Made by a program: the position numbers and the translations under genes | The notes under the pieces: generated by a model | What the model was told of the DNA's origin: nothing | Database searches by the model: none | What the model saw: only the letters and a program-made list of their open reading frames with translations | Source: Isoetes taiwanensis | Taxonomy: Eukaryota > Streptophyta > Lycopodiopsida > Isoetales > Isoetaceae | NCBI GenBank assembly: GCA_021234155.1 | Contig: JAJEKV010000045.1 | Coordinates: 9,533,105-9,597,104 of the forward strand | Direction: 5' to 3' | Length of the DNA stretch: 64,000 nt | In this document: piece after piece, positions 23,995 through 34,594 of the stretch | How positions within the stretch are numbered: the stretch's first letter is position 1 | Layout of the letters: every line of letters starts with the position of its first letter

Positions 23995-25866
23995 TTATGC
24001 ATCATCATATAATCGGGGAGGGAGGTACTTTTGGACGACGAAGGGGCGCATCATGTCATTATCTTCATGGTCGACGATATGGCAATGCCAGGGGTAACCG
24101 GGGCCAGTGGTGGGATCAAAAGGGAAGGAAGAACCATCTTGGGAAGTAAAGGTGATGGAGAAAGTGGTAACCTCATTAGGGTAAGCAACAACAGTATCCT
24201 TCCAACCTTGTTCATCGACACCGCAAGGAAGAGCATAACCAGTGAAGCAGCTACGGGAGGCAGCATTGGTGGTATTATATTCGACGTCGAGGCTGCATAT
24301 TCCAGAGGAATATTCCGTGGAGTTGAAGGGCTGGCGAGTGAGGCAGTGGAACTGGACAAGGTGCAAGTGCATGGGGTGGGCGTCGGGAGTCAGATTTATC
24401 ATCTCCCATAATTCAGTAGTGCCTTCATAGGGAGTCTCGGTTACAGTATCATTCCACATTAAACCGTTTATCAGTATCCTGAGCACGTTCCCGACGCTGT
24501 CTGAAACCTCGCTCAGATTAAACCTCCTCTTCAGCGGCGCAGCCAGAGGGCCCCTCTTGGGCCCAAATATATCCGGAAACTTATCAGGAATTTTCGCATT
24601 ATGCAGCGGATTCGTCAACACAGTCGAGTTCACAATGAACTTCATAATCACCCCCGTTTCTGCCGTTGGCCCGGTGCCAGTTGGAAACGGATTTGGCGCT
24701 GTATTATTTAGGTAGATCTCAGTTCCATTCTTGAAGGACGAAAAATCGACTATTATATCTGCCCTTTGGCCTGGCGATAACAGTATAGAGGACACGTTGA
24801 ATGGACTAGGCAGGAACCCCCCTTCCGTGCCTATCTTTAAGAACTTCAGATTGTTACTAAAACTTAGGTTGAAGAACCTTGCATTTGCTCCCCCTAGGAC
24901 CCTGAACCTATACTGCGTTGCTTGCACTGTCAAATATGGCCATGCCTTGCCATTCACCAATATAGTATCTCCGAAAAATTCTGGACACCACGGATACGGG
25001 AAATTGAGGGATCCATTTGCATAAAATTGCTTGTCCTGAACAATGAGTGGTACCATAAACTCGCCAGATGGCAAGTTAAGATAGGTTTCCACCTCGGGCC
25101 ATGTCAACAAATAGGCGCCAGCCATACCCGCATACACGTTTAACCTAGTCATCCCCAAGGCATGATCATGATACCACAATAATGTCGGGAATTGTGTATT
25201 ATTATATATAAATGGTTGAGGATTCCATGCTTTGCCATATTCTCCAGTTGCAGTAAACCATGAATCAGGATTGCCATCAGATGAGCTATGTGTTTCGGCT
25301 CCGTGCAAATGTGGAATAATGGGAACATAACCATACTTGGGATCTGCCCAATGGATATTTTTATCAACGGGCAAAATGTGATCACGATCATGGATATGAT
25401 TCTCCCACCATATTGTTGTAGGTATTCCTCTCTTTGCCACCAACGTTGGACCCGGATATGATGCAGTTGTTATATTAGTGCCATAGGCATAGAGTGTAGT
25501 GGCATTTAGCTCACTATGCAATTTCTGCATCCAAACAAACTCGATATAAGTAGCATACATGGCAGGTAAAAAGACGAAGGAATATGGAGAACACTTTACA
25601 AAGGAGGCCAATTGCAAATGGCCAAACAACGTACATGTAAAGCAAAAAGGAGAACAAAATTAAGTTGAATGTACCTGAGTAATCTTGTAAACCCCGAGTG
25701 TGAGTTCTCCATTGTATGCCTGAATGACACTAGGAGATGGTAAGGGATCTAAGAATTTGGTCAATGTTGGAGATGCAGCCATGGTACACTGAGGGTTCTG
25801 TGCGACAACATTCGAGAAAAGAGTAAAAAGGCACAAGCCGAGGATAAGGATCGAACGAGGAGCCAT
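23995..25866 (-). CDS. LPR1: LPR1-like multicopper oxidase (ferroxidase type)
   Basis: Two exons, 25,675-25,866 and 23,995-25,524, join in phase 0 (GTACAT donor, atgcag acceptor) to give about 573 residues, close to the roughly 580 of Arabidopsis LPR1. The start at 25,866 gives a signal peptide (MAPRSILILGLCLFTLFSNV ...), so the product should be secreted. All four copper-ligand blocks are present: HLHG at residues 136-139, YHDH at 182-185, HPMHLH at 447-452 and HCHIVDHEDNDMM at 544-556. These supply the type 1 copper and the trinuclear cluster. NxS/T glycosylation sites are frequent. LPR1/LPR2 are bacterial-type (CotA/bilirubin-oxidase-like) ferroxidases that oxidise Fe(II) in the root apoplast during phosphate sensing; that role here is inferred. 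A TATA-like (TA)n lies near 25,926-25,938, about 65 bp upstream of the ATG. The frame has no lesion, and this is the best-supported intact gene in the window. Confidence 0.9.
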
Positions 25867-26110
25867 CTCGCCTGCAACACAACACAAACAAGAGCTAGCA
25901 CAAGCTTCTTAAATGCATCGATAAATATATATATATATTCCAGTGGTGGGTGATCATCCACACACCCATCCTACCTAAGAGTGCATACTTCGGGGCACCA
26001 TGGTGGCCCCCTTCCTTCACAATAAAAATGTATTTTGCGGTAAGCGAGTTAATGGCGTGAGTAATAGGCATGTTCTCTTACATATATTGACTTTGTATTT
26101 CAACAATTCG
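25867..26110 (-). promoter_or_regulatory. Putative promoter and 5' leader of the oxidase gene
   Basis: The region upstream of the ATG holds a (TA)n TATA-like run at 25,926-25,938. It is conserved with the corresponding 35,930-36,166 upstream of the broken copy, including ggcaccatggtggcc and cacaataaaa. Conservation may simply reflect the duplication. No other element can be named. Confidence 0.4.
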
Positions 26111-26659
26111 TACATGTCTAAAACATGGACAAAATCTAATTTCACATTCATAACTAGCCATGTGTTGCTATCCACAAGTTCGTTCCAACGTAGAGTAACT
26201 TGCCATATACGCATATCATATATGCACACTAGGCTACTATATGCACTCTTTAAGCTTTTTAGTACGACTCTTGATACAACCGCCTCGTCATTCCTTTTAA
26301 GAAAAGAAAGCAGGCTTTCAATGTCAAAGACAGTTTTGATGCCGCCACTTCCTAGTGTTATTTCCCATGCATGTTCAAAAATTTAGAAACTTGTCTTTAG
26401 TCCATGGCCAAGTCGAACGTGCCAAAAAAATGCTCTTTGTTTAAGCAATCAATGGCGTAAGGCACGTGGAATATGCGACATTAATGATCTAACCTTAGCA
26501 TTTTGAGTTGCCGGAGGTAGAAGAATTGAAAAGAATAAAAACAACAGATGCTGCACAGAGGGTTTCCCTCTGGAAAATAATAAAGTCTTCCTTGGTGGAG
26601 CATGGGCCTATTAAGTATATTATGCAAGTAGACACGGAATGCGGAGGGATTAGACCAAC

Positions 26660-29600
26660 ACTCTAAAATCCTAAGAAGCCCTTTAATCCAACTTCCATGT
26701 CCTTCTTTGTTCTCTGATTAAAGGAAAACTCGACTTAGATTCATATGGACAAACAAAATCATGACAAACTATAAGGATTGTAAAACTGGATTCAAAAGCT
26801 TTACTTTTATGCTCCATGGCTATATGAAATCCAACTACTAACTTCTAGTAAGTGGGCAATCTGTGGAGATTCAGAAATGCAGATTGTAGTTACAGAGCCA
26901 AAAAACTTTTTGACTGAGTTCGTGTAGGAGTGGGGAGATTTCTTCGAAAAAAATTGGCGAAATAATTTCGGATTTCTAGTGAGAAGCTACTAAGCCATAG
27001 TAACAAGAATTTCAGAAATAAAAAAATATCGCAATTAGGTTCAACATGGCTGCCACAGGTTTGCAAAATCACAATAATATTCTCTACTTGAAGAGAGATT
27101 GACATCAACATGTATCCTTGGGATTGTTTGCTTGTTTAAACTAATTAGATTACACTCATGCAATTTTCTTTTGGGAAAACTTAGTTTGGCATTCACTTTA
27201 GATATTTAAACCATATTTGAAAAGTTAAAAAGTCCTATGTGTGCACTAATCTCGTATGTTGTCATTCACAGGTTCACCGGCATGGGGCAAATGTTTCCCA
27301 TCATATTTTACATACTTTCGCTATGATAAAGCTAAATTGTTATTCGACATCCCATTTACATGACAACAACATTTATTAGCTAGCATATTTCCATATTTCA
27401 GTATGCAGTACTATATTGACCATACAACACTAGTGAATGACCTTAGAGGGTTTATTTTTTATGAAAACATATATATACATTATACACAACTATGGTTTTT
27501 GTGCATTTTATACGATACAAAGTCGTCAGGGGGAAGTTGGGAAGAGGAGAATAAATCACATGTATAGAAGGGCTTCTTTTGGTCTATGGATGTAAAGAGG
27601 GAATTACTGGATTTGGGTTTCTATACTGTTAGATATATTTCCTAGTATATTTGAAATAAGTATTTATATAGGATGGGTATATTTGCGACTAACAAATGTG
27701 CTTGTACTAGGATGGCATAGGTGCAAAACTTTTGACAATAGGAGACCTTATGGGAGGGGCTTTTCTACAAAAAAAAAGTGGGTTTCTTCTAATCCTGTGC
27801 GGGTATATGACGTATCCCACATAGCTTAAGTGTATCCCCTAGGATCACATATATCAGTCTTATTCATCTAACATTGCTCTATGTTGTCATTTACAGGTTC
27901 ACCAGTTTGACCATTCATTTTCATATAATGGATATAAATATAATGGATTTTGTTATTTTTCTTTTTCTTTCCTTATGGTTTTTTTTTTTTTGCATCTTTT
28001 ATTCCTGACCGTTGATCTCTGGAGCATTCCGCGTTTTATGCCAGATCAAAGGCCATTACATTTTTCATCAACAATACGTCTGCTACTTCCAATGGTCCAA
28101 ACCTGACATATGGTTGGAAGCAAAAAGAAAAAAAGGGGGCGAAAAACCTCCAAACTAAAAAAAAAAAAGAAATGGTGCGTGGGCACCAAGCCTTCACCAG
28201 ACATTCCGTGTTCTGAGTTTACTCCGGCTTCAATCCTTGCCCCAAACACTGAGGAAATGCAAAACTCTGTTTTCACTGAGCAATCCTCTGTTTTCTTTGC
28301 CCAAATCCACTGAGGAAATGCAAAACTCTGTTTTCAGCTCAAAAACTCGCACAAAGCCGTCAAAAAATCCTCCTGTAAGATAGTGTCTTCACAAAGCCAA
28401 GCATCTACAGCCTGCACCATCTTCACTATCGCTGCTTGATCCACTCGGCATCTCGCAATCTAAAAGATGATGTAGTGCAATGTGCTCGAATATATGCTTC
28501 TTGCCAACAGGCCATATCCGAAGAAAAAGATTTTCCCACAGGCTTTGTGGCCCTGAAACATTCCTTCAAGTTGAGCACTGCAAACAATGGAATCAGCCAG
28601 AAGCCAATCTGAGACACTGGAAAAAGCACAGGGGTAAGCCTAAAAGCATGAATTGAAGCGAACCCAAGAGTTAAATAGAACTAAGTTGGAGGTGTTTCAG
28701 ATGTTTTCCAACTCATCTGGCCTTATTGCAAGACATTCTTGGGAAGTATAAGCAATTATGCAGCACATCATGCCAGAGTGTCCGGTCCTGATTGTTAAAC
28801 TCCATGAGAAGCCCCATGAAGATGCAAAATCTGATGTATCAGTAACAGAAAAAGTGGCTAATGTTGAGTTTGCTTCCTGAAGTCTTTAGGGTGAGAGGCT
28901 TGGCCATGACAAATCTGGTACATTTTTGTGAACATATGGTTTAGAGTGTGTCCTCTCACATTAATTAAGAAATGTCTCTTCTCGTGCATCTTATGTAATG
29001 TTTGGGACTTGAACGGTCCCAGCTTTTGCTTATTTTGCAAGCTCATGTCACGATGCTTTCCACTTCAACTAAGTCATTTCTTGGTACTCACATATCTTTA
29101 AAATTGCAATTAAGAAGCTTTCTCTGCTAGAAAGTAAAACCACTATTTGCATAGTCCAATTTACACCATTTCGATTGTTTTTTAAGCAGTGCCCATTAAC
29201 TTTGGCTTCGGAGTATTCTAATCACTAGTTAATTCATTTGTTCAACATTCCTTTATTAGGAGAGATATTTGTAGAACTCATATATTAGAATTTTTTTTTT
29301 TTTTTTTTTTTTGAGGGTAAGAGTGTTTTTTTTTTTTATTAATAATAATAATAAAGATACAGAGAGTCCCCAATGGGACAAATAGGAAGCATTAGGGCTA
29401 TTATATGGGTTCTCTATGCATCATGATGTGCGTACTAAGGGAAGTCCTATTCCACAACAACATAATGGTAGAGAGACCCTATCTGGTCAGTTACTCAGGT
29501 TGCTTTCTCCACGAAACTCAAACTGTTCCACCATTAGACCTATCATGAAAGTCTGAGTCCTCAGAGCTCATCCAATGGCACTTAAAGTAGTTATAGAATC

Positions 29601-30150
29601 CTTCAATCTTACCAATTCTGTCCAATCCCCTATTGTAACTCATCCCCATTTTCCTGTGGTGGGACAATGCCATTAAAGCAACTTCCTTATTAAAAAGACT
29701 CTTAAGTTTCTCAATAGAGATAGAGAATATTGGTCAATATAGGATGCTAGAAAGCTTTCAAGGATTGAAGCGATGTCATTAACAAGGAAATTTAATTGAA
29801 GCCCTCCTCCAAATTTGATTGATTGCAAGCTCGGTATGTGCTTGGTTAGTGTTCAATTTTCTATTGGGAAGAATTTCATACTAGGATGGTCTAGATGAAA
29901 CTTACAACCTCCAAACATAAGACATGTTCAAGAATGTCATTTGCACTATTTAAACTAAAAGAAGCCCATTATTACTCAGGTAATGCATTATGAAACATCG
30001 AACTTAATAATAGGTCCAACCTTACATGTCATGAACCAAAGAAATGTTCGCGGCGGCCTTGGTCGCCTCGATAAATTTCTTTTATATAATAAATATTGAG
30101 TTGAGATTACTTGCAAATGTTGTCAATATAATAAGATTTATCTTTTTATC
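26660..30150. other. No gene recognised
   Basis: About 3.5 kb without a recognised family on either strand. A duplication, ctgaggaaatgcaaaactctg, occurs at about 28,250 and 28,310. A poly-T run with (ATT)n lies at 29,290-29,355 and is listed separately. Remaining open frames are short and lack splice support. Confidence 0.35.
29290..29390 (-). repeat. Poly-T / (ATT)n block, likely 3' end of a minus-strand LINE
   Basis: On the minus strand it reads ggggactctctgtatcttta, then TTA-rich repeats and a long A-run, which is how the 3' end of a non-LTR element looks. The 5' part is not recognisable. Confidence 0.4.
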
Positions 30151-30436
30151 CATTAATTTTGGCATGTTAACTAACCAAACACAAATTCAACCAAAATGAT
30201 TCATCATTGTTGTGAGGAATCATTCTATACATTGTAAAGGCGTGACAAGTATCAAAGTGGCTATTGAGCCTGTTTACTGAGGTATTGTAGTAGATAATAG
30301 CATAAAATAAAGCAAAAACACAAATTAAGTTCCCAGGCTATTTGGAATATAAATAGGTGGATTTCATTCATGTATCACAATCTAACCACACGTAACCGAT
30401 GGTTTTTTCTACGCTGGATTTGGGTTGGGCTCCAAG

Positions 30437-30877
30437 GGAAACCTCCCCAACTTTCCCTGGAAACCTCCCCAATTTTCCCTGGAAACCTCCCCAACTTTCC
30501 CTGGAAACCTCCCCACCTTTCCCGAAAACCTCCCCAACTTTCCTTGGAAACCTCCCCAACTTTCTCCATATTAGAAAACAGGATGGAAACCTCCCCAGCT
30601 TAGCTTTCTTAGATGACCTGGGGAGGTTTCCAATTAAGAAAACAGGGGAGGTTCCCAGGGAAAGGTGGGGAGGTTTCCATGGAAAGGTGGGGAGGTTTCC
30701 AAAAAAAAGAAAAGGGGCTCTCTAAATTTGCACGAAGACCAAGACTAGCCCCCGTGCATCTCGGTCCTCGTGCGTTGCAGTCCATCGGTGGTTGCCAACA
30801 TTAATGACTATTTTTTATTTTTTTAAATATTTTATGGAAACCTCCCCAACTTTCCAAAGAAACTAGGGGAGGTTTCC
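30437..30877. repeat. Left subterminal array of GGAAACCTCCCC
   Basis: Exact forward copies start at 30437, 30459, 30481, 30503, 30546, 30585 and 30836, with one variant at 30524. Reverse copies (GGGGAGGTTTCC) start at 30620, 30667, 30689 and 30866, with one degenerate copy near 30645. The forward run, reverse run, gap and outlying forward/reverse pair match the arrangement in element 1, but the motif has different bases. Confidence 0.85.
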
Positions 30878-30896
30878 ACAAAATGTCTATAAAATT

Positions 30897-31075
30897 TCAA
30901 AGTGAGCTATTTCTTGAAGCAAATCGTCAATTTGAGTTCTTCTTTCACCAAGTGAGCTATTTCTTGAAGCAAATCGTCTCTTTGAGTTCTTCTTTCATCA
31001 ACGAATTCATCCAAGCTTTTTCTTCAAGTAAATCGTCCCTACGAGTTCTTCCTTCAACCACGAATTCATTCGTTC
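30897..31075. repeat. Imperfect tandem repeats, three units
   Basis: Units of roughly 51-62 bp contain (a)agcaaatcgtc..(t)gagttcttctttca. They lie directly before the ATG of the 152-aa frame, so they may be its transcribed leader. Confidence 0.75.
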
Positions 31076-31078
31076 GCC

Positions 31079-31537
31079 ATGATTCCCATTGACTATTTCA
31101 TCTTTCGTTCCTTTGATGTTATTATTTATCTCATGGATTTGGAGCGTAACGTGTATGAGGGAGTTGAAGATGATATCTCCACTGATTCATCCCTATATGA
31201 TTCAGAAGCAACTGTAAGTGATTTCGCTTTTGATAATGTTGACAATGCTGCAGGTTTTGAGGATGTAGATGATGAAGACCATGTAACACCTACGGGTGAT
31301 TATGACAATCATTTGAATGAGGGAGACTCTGTTGGATCATATCCACCTATACCTTCAATCAACTCAAGGGAAGGTTACATTTTCAAGGAAGCATCATACT
31401 CTTTGATGGTGAAATGCGTCAAGACTCGTGTCCAGCCCTCCATCGAAGATATCCTAGGCGATGATCCAAGTTTCCTTGCTGGGTATGTTCGACAGTCGCA
31501 AAAGCCACAAAGCACACAGATAATTGAAAGGCTGTGA
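31079..31537 (+). CDS. 152-aa acidic protein of unknown function, inside element 2
   Basis: An open frame of 152 codons starts right after the tandem-repeat leader. Residues 20-90 are rich in Asp and Glu (for example YEGVEDDISTDSSLYDSEA), while the C-terminal third is more mixed (IEDILGDDPSFLAGYVRQSQ). No domain, signal peptide or membrane segment is apparent. Its position near the left end of a transposon is where an element-encoded protein or a captured exon could lie. I do not recognise a family, and no partner exon is evident. Confidence 0.4.
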   Translation: MIPIDYFIFRSFDVIIYLMDLERNVYEGVEDDISTDSSLYDSEATVSDFAFDNVDNAAGFEDVDDEDHVTPTGDYDNHLNEGDSVGSYPPIPSINSREGYIFKEASYSLMVKCVKTRVQPSIEDILGDDPSFLAGYVRQSQKPQSTQIIERL

Positions 31538-31831
31538 CGACCTATGTCCTACACACCTCGCTCCAACACACCTCGCTGCACGATATGATACAAATACCCA
31601 TGTGCCTGCCATTGGTATCCCGAAGATACCTCATCTGCAACTCTCCAAAACCAATGCTCGAGCCTGACATCTGTCGGAACGTCCAACCAAAGGGGTGCAC
31701 GGGCTTCTCGCCCCCTCTCACTTGCCCATCCACCCAAGGGAACAAAAATCTCGCTAGCAAAGAAAGCACCACGCTGGTAAGGAAAGATAAAGCCATGTCC
31801 TCGATTAGAGCATGTGAGCTGACTCCCCGCT

Positions 31832-32227
31832 ACCATGCAGTGTCAAAATTTTGAAGAGATGGAAAACGTTACTGCTAGTGAAGTTGCAGGGATGGCTGTT
31901 GGTGCTTTTCTTCTTGCTGCTGCCTTTGCTGCACCTAAAGTTGATTCGTTTGTAGCTCAGTCCCAAAGAAGGTGATCATTACTTGAAAACAAAAACCTAG
32001 TCTCTTGACAGAAATTTCTACACCCTTAGCCTAGCCTGATACTCCATTTTGAATGTAGGATGCTGAATCTTTGCAACCAATGCGGGGGCCTGAAAAAACT
32101 TCCATGTTCTCAGTGTGGCGGTCAGGGGCAAACCAGCCCTAGTTTTTGGAATAACTTTGTACAAGCAAAACAAGTTCCAGAGGGAAGATGCACTCTTTGT
32201 AATGGCCGAGGGCCCTGTATGTCTTAG
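31832..32227 (+). pseudogene. DnaJ-type cysteine-rich zinc-finger protein, captured fragment
   Basis: Two plus-strand exons: about 31,832-31,971 and 32,059-32,227, with a gtgatc donor and a gaatgtag acceptor in compatible phase. The first encodes a hydrophobic stretch, EVAGMAVGAFLLAAAFAAPK. The second carries the repeated CxxCxG pattern of DnaJ zinc fingers: CNQCGGLKKLPCSQCGGQG, a spacer of about 20 residues, then CTLCNGRGPC. A membrane-like segment followed by this finger resembles small plastid proteins such as LQY1, which act as thiol-disulfide helpers around photosystem II; that comparison is by architecture only. The last CxxC is missing its partner and the frame stops at 32,225, so the gene is truncated. 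It lies on the strand opposite the AOX fragment in the same transposon. Confidence 0.6.
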
Positions 32228-32694
32228 GGAACCGTATGTCTTAGGGAACCTGGAGGCCTCGCATAAAACCATGTGCATGTAATCTTTACAGATTTAACAA
32301 AGATGATTATGAGAACATAATATCTCAAACTCCAAAAACAGATAAGATAACAGAGAGGAGAGATTAGAAGAGAATAAGACATAAGATGGCTAGAAAGCAT
32401 TCAATTTAGACATATATTTCCACATCAAAAATGAGTACAAGCAAGATATCAGATTCAGGAAGTCATGAAGCAAACTTCATGAAACTTACTTCAATCATAC
32501 AAGTATACTGGCAAAACATTAATTAAGATTTTTATTAACAAGTGTAGTGTTTTATCGCCATGACTCATGTTTTAAGGCCTTCAAAACAGCTTGGACATAA
32601 AGATCTCCATCCTTTCTTTCATGCAAATAAAAAGATGGAAGTTACTGTAAGTATTAAGACACTTCACCACCTTATCACTCATAACTTGATTGCT

Positions 32695-33946
32695 TCATCT
32701 CTTTGTCTTTGATGCACCTATAGCCTCAGCATCATAGCTAACTAGTGCAGAGGACTCCTTTAACTGCTTGACAAGCATGCGAATATCCTGCAGCAAAAAC
32801 CCACATTTTCCCCATCAACACTGTGAGCAACAAACAAAAGAAACAAGAATTCCCACCCACATTTTCCCCATCAACACTGTGAGCAACAAACAAAAGAAAC
32901 AAGAATTCCCTACCGATGCATGATGGTTTACATCACGATGGTGTGCTTCATCTGCCCGGATGACTATAACTACATCACGAAGTGTTGCATCTTTTGGAAG
33001 GCGCCAATAATCTATAGCAATGGGAGGAGCTGGAGTATTATCTATATGACCTTTATCAATTTCTTCAAGAAACTTTGTATAAGAGTATACAGCTTCCTCT
33101 TCCAAATAACCGACAATTCGATGAGCAAGTGCTGGAGAAAGTACATAACATAACAAGTAGACACTGAAAAAAACACCTTGCACCATAACAACAATTGCCT
33201 CTCATACCAAGCTGGTTGGATGACATCCATGCATGTCATAAGATGCATCCTTTCATTTTCCGCCTCCTCCAAAAGAGCTTTGATCCATCCACCACTATGC
33301 TCCATTCGTCTCCATGGTCTCTAACATAACTGCTCTGTTTTTATACCTTCTCTGCATCTCTGACATAAAAACAAGATTAGCATTCAAGGTCAACATAATG
33401 AACTGAATTAACACCGAAGTTCAATTTACCTGGAAAAACAAATCTGTGGGGACTCTAAGGAATTTGACAATCCAATAAGCGAATTTGTCAATTACAGATA
33501 TCAAGGGGTGGTGTTTTCCCAAATCAATGTTCAGATCTGGCGTCGGGTGTGTCGAGGGGGTGCAAATCACTATTAACATTAGCATAAAAAGACAAGAACT
33601 TGTGAACCAAGAACACAAAAAAAAATGGTCGTGCATTCAAGGGCATATAGATTAAGAAAATAGGCCAAAACGTAATACAAAAGGCAGAGTTATGGGATTA
33701 CCTTGAAGAGCAGGCATAGAGACTGAACAGCTTAATACAAAAGGCAGAGATATAAAATGGAATTACCTTGAAGGAATTCCAACGCCATCCGGCATCAGAC
33801 CTACTGGTAGAAACAGATCCCCAGTACTCATATTTGTCCGAAGAAAAACTTCTAGAACCAGAGCGTGGGATGATAGGGATGATAGGAATATGATGTCGGA
33901 CAGTTCGTAAGGGTGGCCAGGGCGATTTCATCAGTCTGGTGGCCAT
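32695..33946 (-). pseudogene. AOX: Mitochondrial alternative oxidase, captured and damaged
   Basis: Four minus-strand exons: 33,767-33,946 (MATRLMKSPWPPL, presequence-like), about 33,430-33,550 ([20 protein letters not shown], then RVPTDLFFQ), 32,914-33,351 and 32,695-32,787. The large exon holds diiron-site motifs [14 protein letters not shown] and [15 protein letters not shown] is the ubiquinol oxidase of the mitochondrial inner membrane that bypasses complexes III and IV. Damage: about 19 codons are missing between RAVMLET and RRMEHSGGW, removing the segment usually reading as VAAVPGM-type sequence; a further 1-nt shift lies between YERQLL and MVQGVFF. The final exon ends KQLKESSALVSYD and extends beyond the usual C-terminus. 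The intron at 32,799-32,910 contains a 60-bp tandem duplication. It keeps introns, so it is a genomic rather than an RNA-mediated copy. Confidence 0.85.
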
Positions 33947-34143
33947 TTCCTCCTGAACTACGCTTGTGGCAGATCTTAATATTTCAAAGGATCAACAGGT
34001 TACCTAGATTAGAGTTGTCGAATGTACATATAAGGCACGATGCCAAAATCGTGCCTGCAAAAGTCATGCAAGAACAAAGTCTGTAAGAATCGGTAGCTTT
34101 TTAGCCAAAAAGCTACTGCAGCAAATCATGACAAGAACAAACC

Positions 34144-34215
34144 CTGCAAGAACAAACCCTGCTCCAGAACAAACTGATGCCGCTCTGCTCCAGAACAAAC
34201 TGATGCCGCTCTAGC
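34144..34215. repeat. Short tandem repeat near the right end of element 2
   Basis: ctccagaacaaactgatgcc and its following gctct occur twice in a row, preceded by a doubled caagaacaaaccctg. The hairpin agctttttagccaaaaagct lies at about 34,096. Confidence 0.75.
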
Positions 34216-34373
34216 TGAATCGCTCCAGATGCCGCTACAAATGCTTCAAGAATGCGCATGTAGAATTGGAATAGGAAAGGCTTTCTTTAAATTTGGACGT
34301 GTAGATCATTATGAATAGCTGCTCGTCATAAATAGAAAGATTATCATATTTTTAGAATCATATGGAAACCTCC

Positions 34374-34437
34374 CCAGGTTAGCCATGTTGGAAACCTCCC
34401 CAAGTAGGTTTCCAAACAAGAAAATGGGGAGGTTTCC
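34374..34437. repeat. Right subterminal copies of GGAAACCTCCCC
   Basis: Forward copies at 34,374 and 34,390 and a reverse copy at 34,426, just inside the right end of element 2. The motif matches the left array, tying the two ends to one element. Confidence 0.8.
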
Positions 34438-34594
34438 CATCATTGGGAGTCTAACCCAAATCGGGCGAGTATAATTTACGTAAATATATTATCTAGGTAT
34501 ACAAATATATAAGTGATGTAGCAAATAATATTTGAAAGGTTATTGAGGCTACTGAGAATCAAACACACATCATAGCACTGCCTCTTGACTGGCA

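Larger units (their letters stand above)
23590..26660. repeat. Segmental duplication, copy 1 (undisturbed)
   Basis: This segment, with the oxidase gene inside, aligns by eye in the same orientation with 30,150-30,390, then 34,500-36,166, then 45,217-45,830. Matching landmarks include ggcatgtt(a/c)act at the left, ggcaccatggtggcc beyond the gene, and aaaatgctctttgttta near the right edge. Copy 1 lacks the two large insertions found in copy 2, so it serves as the internal reference for both. Confidence 0.8.
30391..34473. mobile_element. CACTA-like transposon carrying gene fragments (element 2)
   Basis: The left end (CCGATGGTT, then TTTGGGTTGGGCTCC) is almost identical in layout to that of element 1. 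The right end, read inward, gives CCCGATTTGGGTTAGACTCC. Both ends hold arrays of GGAAACCTCCCC in both orientations. At 4.1 kb it has no transposase but contains coding pieces of an alternative oxidase (minus) and a DnaJ-type zinc-finger protein (plus), plus a 152-aa acidic frame. It sits inside the duplicated oxidase flank; copy 1 lacks it. The CACTA bases themselves are not clear at either end, so exact edges are uncertain by about 10 bp. Confidence 0.6.

Noticed and set aside
24031-24411. 126-aa plus-strand frame and other frames inside the oxidase
   Set aside because: Antisense shadow of a conserved enzyme exon.
30368-30804. Several overlapping frames rich in Gly, Arg, Pro on both strands
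   Set aside because: Translations of the GGAAACCTCCCC array; open in many frames because the repeat lacks stops.
31534-31854. 106-aa frame between the acidic ORF and the zinc-finger exons
   Set aside because: Overlapping minus-strand frames are equally open and no family signature is present.
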